From NCBI GenBank assembly GCA_030280995.1, contig JASXTE010000002.1:31324683-31388682 (forward strand): DNA of 64,000 bases. Direction: 5' to 3'. This stretch comes from Hemileia vastatrix (lineage: Eukaryota > Basidiomycota > Pucciniomycetes > Pucciniales > Zaghouaniaceae). The notes beneath the pieces are model-generated. The model ran no database searches. It was given only the letters and a program-made list of their open reading frames with translations, and was not told the DNA's origin. Positions 10,027-19,209 of the stretch are shown here, one piece after another; the first letter of the stretch is position 1, and each line of letters begins with the position of its first letter. The translations under genes and the position numbers were made by a program.

Positions 10027-13000
10027 AGACTTCGGCACTCCTGGTGCCTCTAGGATAGAACCGTTTCACTTGATCGGCAGCTACCCTCTTCTTCAATACA
10101 ACTCCATCCAACTCTTCTAGCACATATGAACCGCCGGAAACTTGCTCCTTGATTTTATACGGTCCATTCCACCTATCTGCAAACATCTTTCCCCACTGAC
10201 TTTCCAAACTCCTATTATACACCAGGACCATATCACCTGGGTTCAAAGGTTTCCTTAATCGATGTGCCAACCGCTCATCCCAATATCTAACTGATTGATT
10301 TCGGATCTTCATCATCCGCGAATATGCCCTTTCTAAATATTCTTCTTTCTTTTCTAGCTGCATCATTCTTGCACACAATAATTCTTCAGTAGTTTTGACC
10401 GTGTCCCAGTCAACTCCAAGATATGATTCAGCTTCTAAATCAACCGGTAAAACTGCTTTCTGTCCAAAAACAAGTTCATAAGGTGAAAATCCGGTCGTCC
10501 TTTTGACAGTGATTCGATCAGCAAATAAAACTAAAGGTAAATAGTGCCTCCACTTTTCAGCACTTGTCCCACACATTTTAACTAAAGCATCCTTAATAAC
10601 TTGATGCCCTCTTTCAACCATGCCTTCAGCTTCAGGATAATATGGGGTTGCTACCCTAACCTTTGATCCAACTTTCAATACGGCCTCTTTAAACTCTGTC
10701 CCAAATTCAGGACCTCCATCTACCGTCACTAACTTCATCACCCCATACCTATATACCCAATTATTCAAAAAAAATTCTGCCACATTTTTGGCAGTTAAAT
10801 TAATAAGAGGCGCTGCCTCTACCCAACCAGATAAATCATCTCTGGCCACAATTAAATATTTATACCGTCCCTCCTTTATATGAACGGCATCTAAACTAAC
10901 TCTCCCAAAGAGCGTATATTCACCGGTCGCGCGTCCAGGTTCTTTTGGCCTTAAATAACTTCGTCTTTGACATTCTTCGCATGACTGAACCCACTGTTTA
11001 ACAGCCATCTTCATGCCAGGCCACCAAAATCGATCAGAAATTCTTCTAAACGTTTCTCCAACGCCTCTATGCCCGAGATCTTCATGCAGTGATTTCAAAA
11101 CTAATTCTTGCCCCTTCTGTTGAGTTATAACTACTTGAGGATTTGGATACCTCCTCCTCATTAAACGTCGACCAGATAGGTAAAACGTATATGACTTCCT
11201 CTTGATAGCCACCCATTCATCGTCTTCACAATCTTCTGGCCTCTCTAAAGTCAACAAATATTTGACTAACAAAAAATAAAAACCAGTCTGACCCCAGACT
11301 TCGTCTTGAAAATCGATTAATATAACATCAATAGGGACTTCTCTATCACCAATATCACCTGCACATGAATGAGCCAATAATCGTTGACCCCTAAATAAAT
11401 CTTTAATCGAGCTATGTCGACGTTTTTCTTCTGAACCTTTGGATCCTTCGATAACCGTATTTGAAAATACCTCTTTCTCTTTATCCACCTTTTTATTTAA
11501 ATTCTCTAATTCTCCAACATATACACCATTCCTTAATTTACTACTATCCCACACTACCAATCCATCTTCCTCTACATACACCACATCTTCTTCTACCTCC
11601 TCTCTGCCGAATTTATCTACACCTTTTCCAACACCTTTATTAACATAAAAACTATTTTCCAGTTTATCCTCTTGGTGGAGGTCATCATCATCATAATCTA
11701 AACACAATAGTCCTGCCAGTTTAACCTCATGGGGGAGGTATGGAAAGTCTTCAGCTCCTTTAGTGCTGGCTTTGATAATAGGTATATCTTCATCGAACTC
11801 TTCTGAGTCTGAATCTTCTTCAGTGGGTGGTCTCCTTGATAAACCATCCGGCATAGTAAAAGTTTTACCAGGCTTATGAACTAAATCAAACGAAAAATGT
11901 TGTATAAAAGCTACCCATCTCGTCATGGGTGCATTCGGTAAACTTGGGGAATTAATCATCTGGATTAACGATTTCGCATCCACTTGCAACTCAAAATGTT
12001 GCCCCCACAAAATATGCTGAAGTTTCTTCAGTATTTTCGCCACACCACATAATTCCAATTTTGGTTGAGAATATCTTGATTCGACCTCAGTAAATACTAC
12101 AGATTCATACCTAACTGGCCTGATGTAACCAGCTTTATCCATCTGAGACAAAACCGCCCCAGCTGCAACCTGACTTGAATCAACTGCTAAATAAATTCTA
12201 CCAGCATCTTTTCCATAATCTAACTTGTGCAGGACTAAATCCTTCCCCACAACCTCCTTCAACTTCACAAACGCCTTCTCACACTCTTCATCCCACTCCC
12301 AGTCTGCATCCTTTCTCGTTAACCGTCTCAATGGAGCTGCCAATGAAGAAAAGTCCTTGATAAACATTCTAACATATACGCAAACGCCTAAAAACCCTCT
12401 GACTTCGGTCGTATTCTTGGGTCTTGGCCAGGACTGAATTTTGTTAACTTTCTTCTTGGACATAATCCTACCCTCTCTACATACCACATGGCCTAATATT
12501 TCTAAGGCTGGCACACAACATGAAAATTTTGAACCTGAAATAGTTAAACCAGCCTCTTCAATTCGAAACAAGATTCTTTCTAAAGTAATTGCAAACTCCC
12601 AAATGAATTTGCGTATCCCGGGATTCTCTTCCAACACCTGGTTATCATAGTCGGTTGTTGGTCCCTTAATTCCTCCATCATCTATAAAGATTCCAGCATA
12701 TTGTGGAATTTCATCTTGAAGGATCCAAGCCATCTGAGCTTGATAAACTGCAACCGAATTTGTTGCTCCTTGAGGTAATCTTGTTAACTGTAAACGTCCA
12801 AGTGGTGTATCGAATGTAGTGAGAGGCCTTGAGTCCGGATGTAACTCTCTCTCATCATATCCACCCATAATATCTCCCAAACCATAGCACACTCTCCCTG
12901 CAAACGCTTCAACAAACTCCTCAGCACTAGGTGGTATCCCAGCATCCTTTATTGTAACCCTATTTAATTCCCTAAGATCATGAACAACTCTAAGCTTGCC

Positions 13001-14581
13001 ATTCGGTTTCTTGATACAAAATACAGGACTAGAATAACTTGATGTTGATTGCTCATACAGTCCAGTGCGTATCCGTTCTCTGACAACTTCAATATAGGCT
13101 TCTTTTAATGCAGCCGGAATAGGAATCGGTTTCTGCTGCCACGGTTCATGACATACCACAGGAATCTTGTAAGGCTCCCCATAGGAATGCTTCAACACAC
13201 CCCTCTCCTCTTCTACAAAAGCAATGGCCTTCTCTCGCTTGACCATCACATCCAACAACAACTTCTTCTCTTCTCCAGACAACCAACCATCAGGTCCAAA
13301 ATTAACAACACCCAGTCTCTCAAAAGTGATTCTTGACGTCTCAGAAAATTCAGGCGGATTCTTTACCAAGGGACTTTCATAAGGATCTCTTGATAACCTT
13401 GGTCTTCTCAAAGGTGGATTTAATTCAGCAGGTAGCGGTTCATTAATAGGTCGAACTTTATTTGCTACTTTCTTATATTTGGCTGCATCCACATCTAAAT
13501 AAACTTGAGGTAAAACATCGCCATTAAAACTTTCATCAAATGAATCTTCTTCATCGTCAGAATTGGAATAAGAAAAATTAGAAAAATATTTTATTTCGTT
13601 TTTAAATTTTACCCTTTTCTCCTTTCCCTCGTCTAATTTATAAAAAGATTTTCCAACACCTTTTCTTCCCTTATCCAACAGTAAATCACCCGTAAAGAAA
13701 GTTGGCAGTTTAACCTCTTGCTGGAGGACCGGAATTGAATTTTCACAAAAATTATTTTTTTGAGTTTTAATTATACTGAGATTTTTTATCGGATTTTGAT
13801 GTGATATTTGCAGTTTACCCTCTTGCTGGAGGTCCGGAATAACATTTTCACATAAATTATTTTTTTGTGTTTTAATTATACCGAGATTTTTAATCGTATT
13901 TTGATAAGATTTTTGCAGTTTAACCTCTTGCTGGAGGTCCAAAATAGAAGGAGATAATTGCAGTTTAACCTCTTGCTGGAGGCCCATAATAGAATTTTCA
14001 CAAAAATTATTTTTTTGTGTTTTAATTATACCAAGATTTTTAATCGGATTTTGATGAGTTAATTGCAGTTTACCCTCTTGCTGGAGGTCCATAATAGAAG
14101 GAGATAATTGCAGTTTAACCTCTTGCTGGAGGTCCATAATAGAATTTTCACAAAAATTATTTTTTTGTGTTTTAATTATACCAAGATTTTTAATCGGATT
14201 TTGATGAGTTAATTGCAGTTTACCCTCTTGCTGGAGGTCCATAATAGAAGGAGATAATTGCAGTTTAACCTCTTGCTGGAGGTCCATAAACATACCCTTC
14301 CAATTTTTATCCAACCTAATTTGGCCCATTTTGCCTTTTTTACCATTTTTAAATTTAATAGAAAAACCGGGTAAATCCAATAAACATATAGAAAAGTCCA
14401 AAACGTATTTGCACTCCAAAGTAATATTAACAGAAAATAATTGAGAATCCACTTGAATTATCTCCAAGTGAGCTGACCTATTGCAATCGGGGATCTCATC
14501 CTGAGGAGAGATTACAACATTAGAGCGATCAGCCCCTGCTACCCCAAAAAATGAGGGCATCCATCCTTTTCCAACAAACAT
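10001..14581 (-). CDS. pol: Gypsy-A Pol: reverse transcriptase, RNase H, integrase
   Basis: A 1526-aa polyprotein that copies the element RNA into DNA and integrates it. Residues up to about 330 are a low-complexity leader with repeats of LQQEVKLQ and LQQEGKLQ. The reverse transcriptase follows (SSPVFCIKKPNGKLRVVHDL; catalytic FIDDGG near residue 632), then RNase H (LAVDSSQVAAGAVLSQ, near 800), then integrase with an HHCC zinc-binding region near 1169 (HEDLGHRG, CEECQ) and the DDE core at about 1230-1317 (LDAVH, VDGGPEF, EGMVERG). It overlaps the upstream gag-protease ORF by 43 nt in the -1 frame, so a -1 ribosomal frameshift is the likely expression route. No chromodomain is seen at the C-terminus. 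All catalytic motifs are present. The annotated ATG at 14581 may not be used if the protein is made by frameshifting. Confidence 0.95.
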   Translation of the reverse strand: MFVGKGWMPSFFGVAGADRSNVVISPQDEIPDCNRSAHLEIIQVDSQLFSVNITLECKYVLDFSICLLDLPGFSIKFKNGKKGKMGQIRLDKNWKGMFMDLQQEVKLQLSPSIMDLQQEGKLQLTHQNPIKNLGIIKTQKNNFCENSIMDLQQEVKLQLSPSIMDLQQEGKLQLTHQNPIKNLGIIKTQKNNFCENSIMGLQQEVKLQLSPSILDLQQEVKLQKSYQNTIKNLGIIKTQKNNLCENVIPDLQQEGKLQISHQNPIKNLSIIKTQKNNFCENSIPVLQQEVKLPTFFTGDLLLDKGRKGVGKSFYKLDEGKEKRVKFKNEIKYFSNFSYSNSDDEEDSFDESFNGDVLPQVYLDVDAAKYKKVANKVRPINEPLPAELNPPLRRPRLSRDPYESPLVKNPPEFSETSRITFERLGVVNFGPDGWLSGEEKKLLLDVMVKREKAIAFVEEERGVLKHSYGEPYKIPVVCHEPWQQKPIPIPAALKEAYIEVVRERIRTGLYEQSTSSYSSPVFCIKKPNGKLRVVHDLRELNRVTIKDAGIPPSAEEFVEAFAGRVCYGLGDIMGGYDERELHPDSRPLTTFDTPLGRLQLTRLPQGATNSVAVYQAQMAWILQDEIPQYAGIFIDDGGIKGPTTDYDNQVLEENPGIRKFIWEFAITLERILFRIEEAGLTISGSKFSCCVPALEILGHVVCREGRIMSKKKVNKIQSWPRPKNTTEVRGFLGVCVYVRMFIKDFSSLAAPLRRLTRKDADWEWDEECEKAFVKLKEVVGKDLVLHKLDYGKDAGRIYLAVDSSQVAAGAVLSQMDKAGYIRPVRYESVVFTEVESRYSQPKLELCGVAKILKKLQHILWGQHFELQVDAKSLIQMINSPSLPNAPMTRWVAFIQHFSFDLVHKPGKTFTMPDGLSRRPPTEEDSDSEEFDEDIPIIKASTKGAEDFPYLPHEVKLAGLLCLDYDDDDLHQEDKLENSFYVNKGVGKGVDKFGREEVEEDVVYVEEDGLVVWDSSKLRNGVYVGELENLNKKVDKEKEVFSNTVIEGSKGSEEKRRHSSIKDLFRGQRLLAHSCAGDIGDREVPIDVILIDFQDEVWGQTGFYFLLVKYLLTLERPEDCEDDEWVAIKRKSYTFYLSGRRLMRRRYPNPQVVITQQKGQELVLKSLHEDLGHRGVGETFRRISDRFWWPGMKMAVKQWVQSCEECQRRSYLRPKEPGRATGEYTLFGRVSLDAVHIKEGRYKYLIVARDDLSGWVEAAPLINLTAKNVAEFFLNNWVYRYGVMKLVTVDGGPEFGTEFKEAVLKVGSKVRVATPYYPEAEGMVERGHQVIKDALVKMCGTSAEKWRHYLPLVLFADRITVKRTTGFSPYELVFGQKAVLPVDLEAESYLGVDWDTVKTTEELLCARMMQLEKKEEYLERAYSRMMKIRNQSVRYWDERLAHRLRKPLNPGDMVLVYNRSLESQWGKMFADRWNGPYKIKEQVSGGSYVLEELDGVVLKKRVAADQVKRFYPRGTRSAEVFLRNEDKL
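13705..14285 (-). repeat. Coding copies of the stem-loop repeat in pol
   Basis: Eight copies of CAGTTTAACCTCTTGCTGG (plus strand) followed by AGG, alternately about 46 and 105 bp apart, inside the pol leader. The stem is ACCTC/GAGGT with a six-base loop (14268-14283). In the sense frame they read LQQEVKLQ or LQQEGKLQ. Single further copies at about 11660 (LHQEDKLEN) and 11715 (LPHEVKLAG) use the same frame. Confidence 0.85.
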
Positions 14582-17148
14582 AATTCACCAGAAGCCGTCC
14601 GTTTAATATGCTGCTTCTTGGTGCAAACACAACACTGGCACAGAGTAGTAATCCCTGGCCGTGTTTCCCAACCTTCATCTCCAGGAGGTGCTAACCGCAT
14701 ATGTAACCTCCGCATATCTTCACCAGTGATCTCCAAACTAATCCCCATGCCAGCTTGATACCCTATCCTGGCCTCAAAATCCATCAAAAAAGGACCACCA
14801 AGAACAGTTTTGACTGCTCCTCTGGCCACATAAAAGTGAACCTTACCAACAGATCCACCAATGCCTAACCTGACATGCTCAGCAGTACCCATCAGCTCTG
14901 TTGCATGCCCTCCAATACCTCTGAGGTTTCCCCCAGTTCCACTTTTAATTGGCAAGCCTATACTCGTCGCTTGCTCCAATGAAATTAAATTAATTTGAGA
15001 CCCTGAATCGACCAAGGCCTTTACTTCTTTACCATTTAGAGTTACCACCAGGTAACCCAGGGGAGCCGAAAAATGTGTATCTACATCTTCCCCAAACTTT
15101 TCAGAATTTTCACAAATATATTCCACCTCTCCAGTGGAAACCCGACGCCTCGTCAAATGCTTCTTTTGCTTTTCAGCAAGCGCCGGACTAATCGTAAATA
15201 ACTCCCCCAAAGATAAGGGAATCTGCAGTTGATTCACCCTATTCAAAACTGCGTCCATCGCATTAGCTTGACCAGAAACTACTGGCCGCTCATACTGGAC
15301 CTTTGATTTAACAACCTTGGCCCTGGGTACCTCTTGAGGTCCAACCGAGCCATCTTCACCCCCCATTATAACATCTTCACTTTCTATAACCCTAACTCCG
15401 TCACCAGCTTCTTGCACTAATCCTGATCCATCGCTAGTCCTTCTTACTCCCTCCATTGGGATGGGACCGCTAAAACTTGGTCTGGGTAGAGACGCCAACG
15501 GTACGTCCTCCTCAGAATCCGATTCATCCTCTGGCATAGGCTCACCATTTAAATCAAACTTGCCATAACTAGGGGGCCCCATATCAGCAATCCCCTTCTG
15601 CATTTTATATAATTCGTCCTTAGAGTAAGGGTTCAATTTGTTGGCGGCAGTTTGAGCACTAGAAATCTTGTCCTTAGAGTAAGGGTTCACTTTGTTATTG
15701 GCCTTGCCAGGATTAGCCCTCAATTGGCTCTGAATGCTACTTTTCGCCTTAGTAGCAGCTGCTCTTCTAGCAGCATTAACATCGTATTCGCCAGCCATAC
15801 AGCTACCCTCCACCTGGGCAACCGTGGCCAGCTCTAAACCACCAAAAGAAGTAGAAAATGTGGCTTTACTGACCTCTTTCTCCTTGCCCTTGTCAGCTTT
15901 ACCACCATTACCATTACCATTTTTGCCACTCTTGGCATTAACATCTTCATCCGTCACCTCTTCAAATCTGGCTCTCCTTTCAGCCGTTAAACTTCTTCTG
16001 ACCAAATCAGAAGGAGACTGTCCATCACTGGGCATGATGAACGAACCATCAGGAAATTTATAAACTTTACCATCAAATAAAACTCGCCCAGCATCCATAT
16101 CCTTATCAAGAGCAAAACAAACTGTTGCTCTGTGCCCCCTCCTATTACAATAGGAGCACACCTTTGGCTCATCATAGCCACCTCTATAATTACTACCACC
16201 ATTCCCACCATTTCTCCCATTGCCTGGGAAGCGGTTACCGTTGTTATTGCCATTATAATTTCGACGTTCATAACCTCTGGACTGATAAGAAGTCGACGTC
16301 GACGAAGAAGCGATTGGGGCCTTGTTGGCCTTCTGAGTCTCTTGAACAAATATTTTTAATTGTTTTGTTAAATCGGCCAAGTGATCGACCATCTTATTGT
16401 CTACATTGCCCTCAACTTTAGCAGCCGGTAATCCCATTTGTGCCTTCTTGGCCTCCTGGGCTTTGACCATAATATCGTTATTTTCGGCCAAAACTTCACT
16501 AACCTTACTAACATATTGAGTGCAGGACTCTTGATATTTGTCCAGCGCCAATAACTTTAGATGGGCCTGGATATTCTCTTTAATAACCTCCAGAGCCGGT
16601 AACTTCTGCTCACCGTTTGGCAGTTCCTTCATTAAATTCTTTCTTGAGAGATCCTTCAAGACGTCCATTCGAATATCCCTACTGCATGCTGACCAAAACA
16701 AATCTTTTGCTTGATTTTCATGCACCAATTCATCCACCAAAATAAGATATTCTACCACTTCATCAAACTGAACACAAAGTTTTTTGAAGTCCACCATTGA
16801 AGAAACACCACCTTTAGCTTGCCAGTCACCTACAATTTTGTTGAGGTCCATCATAGTAAACCTAACACCCCATCTATCAATCATAGCTTTGGAAAGCTTA
16901 ACCCAATCCTTGTCCTTGAATGCCTGCATGGCAATAACCTCTTTTTCCACCTCCCTATCGGCAATAAAAAATCTAACTTGCTTCACCATATCCACATGGG
17001 AAGCACCATCAACAGCAGCAGCAGCTTCATACCTGCTAATGAACCATTTAACCTCCTCCCCATCAAACTTTGGGCCATCCCAAGAAACAATTCTAACTGA
17101 GGGAGTAAGAGGGTTAGAAGATCCAGAAGCAACAGCAGAAGAAGACAT
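14539..17148 (-). CDS. gag: Gypsy-A Gag with retropepsin
   Basis: An 869-aa product that forms the virus-like particle and carries the protease. The N-terminal part is a capsid-type domain (IVSWDGPKFDGEEVKWFIS near residue 20). A Gly/Asn/Arg-rich stretch near 300-330 precedes one CCHC zinc knuckle, CSYCNRRGHRATVC, near residue 333. A long acidic linker follows. The protease active site is ALVDSGSQINLIS near residue 714, so the protease is encoded in the gag frame rather than with pol. The start is the first ATG of the long frame, 177 bp inside the 5' LTR. The pol ORF follows with a 43-nt overlap in the -1 frame. Confidence 0.93.
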   Translation of the reverse strand: MSSSAVASGSSNPLTPSVRIVSWDGPKFDGEEVKWFISRYEAAAAVDGASHVDMVKQVRFFIADREVEKEVIAMQAFKDKDWVKLSKAMIDRWGVRFTMMDLNKIVGDWQAKGGVSSMVDFKKLCVQFDEVVEYLILVDELVHENQAKDLFWSACSRDIRMDVLKDLSRKNLMKELPNGEQKLPALEVIKENIQAHLKLLALDKYQESCTQYVSKVSEVLAENNDIMVKAQEAKKAQMGLPAAKVEGNVDNKMVDHLADLTKQLKIFVQETQKANKAPIASSSTSTSYQSRGYERRNYNGNNNGNRFPGNGRNGGNGGSNYRGGYDEPKVCSYCNRRGHRATVCFALDKDMDAGRVLFDGKVYKFPDGSFIMPSDGQSPSDLVRRSLTAERRARFEEVTDEDVNAKSGKNGNGNGGKADKGKEKEVSKATFSTSFGGLELATVAQVEGSCMAGEYDVNAARRAAATKAKSSIQSQLRANPGKANNKVNPYSKDKISSAQTAANKLNPYSKDELYKMQKGIADMGPPSYGKFDLNGEPMPEDESDSEEDVPLASLPRPSFSGPIPMEGVRRTSDGSGLVQEAGDGVRVIESEDVIMGGEDGSVGPQEVPRAKVVKSKVQYERPVVSGQANAMDAVLNRVNQLQIPLSLGELFTISPALAEKQKKHLTRRRVSTGEVEYICENSEKFGEDVDTHFSAPLGYLVVTLNGKEVKALVDSGSQINLISLEQATSIGLPIKSGTGGNLRGIGGHATELMGTAEHVRLGIGGSVGKVHFYVARGAVKTVLGGPFLMDFEARIGYQAGMGISLEITGEDMRRLHMRLAPPGDEGWETRPGITTLCQCCVCTKKQHIKRTASGELCLLEKDGCPHFLG

Positions 17149-17299
17149 CCCAATAAGTAATGAAAAGCGTTAACAAACGATAAAATAACAAGCCTCTTGC
17201 AGGCCAATAACAAAAATCCAATTAGAGTTCCAGAAAATAAGCCTCTTGCAGGCTAATAACGTTCTTGATCCAAGTAAGTCTTTAAAGAAAGCTAGAGAA

Positions 17300-17322
17300 A
17301 TCGGACCCCATGTTGGGCGCCA
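17300..17322 (-). other. Gypsy-A primer-binding site
   Basis: In element sense TGGCGCCCAACATGGGG begins two bases after the LTR end. It starts TGG, complementary to a tRNA CCA 3' end. The tRNA species is not assigned. Confidence 0.7.
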
Positions 17323-17324
17323 AC

Positions 17325-18467
17325 TATGGTAAGGTAAACTCTTACAGTCGCCTTGCTGTAAGCAGAATCCGGAGGAGATGTGTGGATTTAGCAGAAAACC
17401 CCGTCCTTCCAATAAAAATAACAAAATGGGAATTCTAAATCACTAAGCTAACCAATCTACTTGAATCTGATTGATAAAAATAATGAAACTCTAAAATATT
17501 TAACGCTTATTGAGATTTAAAGAAAGTGGCTGTTGACAAAAGAAATACTGATAACAACAATTAAGGTGTACCAGTGAAAGATCTGAAAAGATTGACTTTT
17601 ATGTTTTTATAATAATTTAAATTTATATGAGACAGCAATAATCAAGTCCCAGTGACGAAGACCTTTCTAAAGATACCCTATATGAAGTGTTATTTAAACT
17701 GTTGAGTAGTATTTCTGAAATGTTATATATAAAATATAAAGTTATAAGGGTATTACAATTTATTTAATTTGTTGAGTAATAAAAAATGAGACCGTGGTGG
17801 TCAATGATTAAGCTGTATGATCTGTCCCCCCTCCCAATTTCGAGTTTGAGAATCGCTTAAGTATTCCTAGTCACGTGCCTAAGTTTTCCCCTCCAGAGCT
17901 CTTCCAGAGTCAATCCGGAGCCCGTACGGAGTCCGTACGGAGTCAAAGCGGAGTCCGTACGGAGTCCGTACGGAGTCGAAACGGAGTCCGTCCGGACTTC
18001 CGGACTCAATTTAGAACCTTAAAACCATAATAAAAAATCTAGAAAAATTACACATAATAGAGCTACTTCCCCTTTACCTACCAAACTAATTTTCGTAGTC
18101 TGCGCAGCTCTAATTACCCCGTGAAAATTCATCAAAGTTAAGTAATTTTTGAAAACGTAAATATTTCTATAAAACTTTAAAATTCATTTAAAAATATAAG
18201 AAAAATAGTAAAAATTCTGGGAAAATTTCCCAAGGTTCTTGAGTAACTCGACTTGATACTTATAAATTTTCAGACCGTAAAAATAAGTTTTCTCCGTAAA
18301 ATAAATTGTATTTGTGTAGGCATTCGCTCGTGACCAATTTCTTCATATTTTAAACTCCAATAAATTAAATAAACCCCTTTTATAAAAAAAATAATAACGC
18401 CAATCTTGCACGCCGTAATAACTCCATTTACATATTTAGGTGCCGTACTAAACTTTAGGCTACCACA
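17325..18467 (-). repeat. Gypsy-A 5' LTR
   Basis: It matches 5816-6958 with about three substitutions by eye. In element sense it begins TGTGGTAG and ends ACCATA. It contains the second GGAGTCCGTAC array (about 17914-18006). Confidence 0.95.
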
Positions 18468-18471
18468 GCGG

Positions 18472-19209
18472 AAAGTTCCTTTTGGTCTAGAAGAATTTTC
18501 AACAGTCCGATGGCGGTGATAGGTGTAGGAAGACTCAAGGTTTCAAAATAGTGTACATATTAATTTCTTTATAAGATATTACTCAAGTGAATAGTAAAAG
18601 GAGTTATTATTATTATTTTCAAGCCTTAGAAATACGTAGATGTAAATACTAACATGGTAAATAGTAGTAATAATTTAATTTCTTGTATATAAAATATAAA
18701 AATGTAAAGTAAGAATGAATGAATGAAAATAGCCAGAATGAGAGGCCTTATATAGGTGAAAAGGAGAGAACTATATAACCACAATTTTATTTACATGATG
18801 ATGAGAGAAAGAACAATTTAACTGATAGAAATTTCAAATAACTAAGGTTGTTCTATAACAATGTACTCATATACAGTATTTATCTGTATATGTCAATTTT
18901 AATTCTAAATTATTTTATTTTATTTTAAGTTTCTGTAAATTTCAAAGTAAAAAAAATTTTTTTGATTTTAATATGTAGTATTTTTATAGTTTAGTTTACC
19001 TTTCAGCTGTCATGAGGACACTGTCAAGGAATAAAAAAATGAGGGACATCAAATTAAAATAATAACTTGATTTTACTTATTTTAATTAGTTAAATTATTA
19101 TAAGTAGATTACAAAGTAAGCATAATTAATAAAATAATAAATAAAGGCGTAGCTCTATCCTAGTAAATAATTAATTATTTACTGGGTAAGTCTAGTAGCC
19201 TGGCTGACA
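18472..19209 (-). repeat. Gypsy-C-type LTR, copy B, right part
   Basis: Continuation of 5476-5815 after the Gypsy-A insertion. It aligns with 4610-5400 (CTTGGTCTAGAAG, CCTTATATAGG, CTGTCATGAGGA) and ends GGCTGACA. A TATA-like GGCCTTATATAGG lies at about 18744. Confidence 0.7.

Larger units (their letters stand above)
5816..18467 (-). mobile_element. Complete Ty3/Gypsy retrotransposon Gypsy-A
   Basis: Two 1143-bp LTRs (5816-6958 and 17325-18467) differ by only about three substitutions by eye, so insertion was recent. The element is flanked by GCGG at 5812-5815 and 18468-18471, a 4-bp target duplication. Orientation is minus: gag-protease (14539-17148) precedes pol (10001-14581), a TGGCGCCCAAC primer site abuts the right LTR and a purine tract abuts the left LTR. 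In element sense the LTR begins TG and ends TA rather than CA. Both ORFs are open, so the copy may be active. A 3-kb tail between pol and the 3' LTR is non-coding and packed with one repeated stem-loop motif. Confidence 0.95.

Noticed and set aside
11439..13336. Plus-strand frames opposite pol
   Set aside because: Shadow frames rich in Ser/His/Pro from the complement of the acidic linker and RT region.
15652..17173. Several open frames antisense to the Gypsy-A gag
   Set aside because: Shadow frames of a real coding sequence, with no splice sites or motifs.
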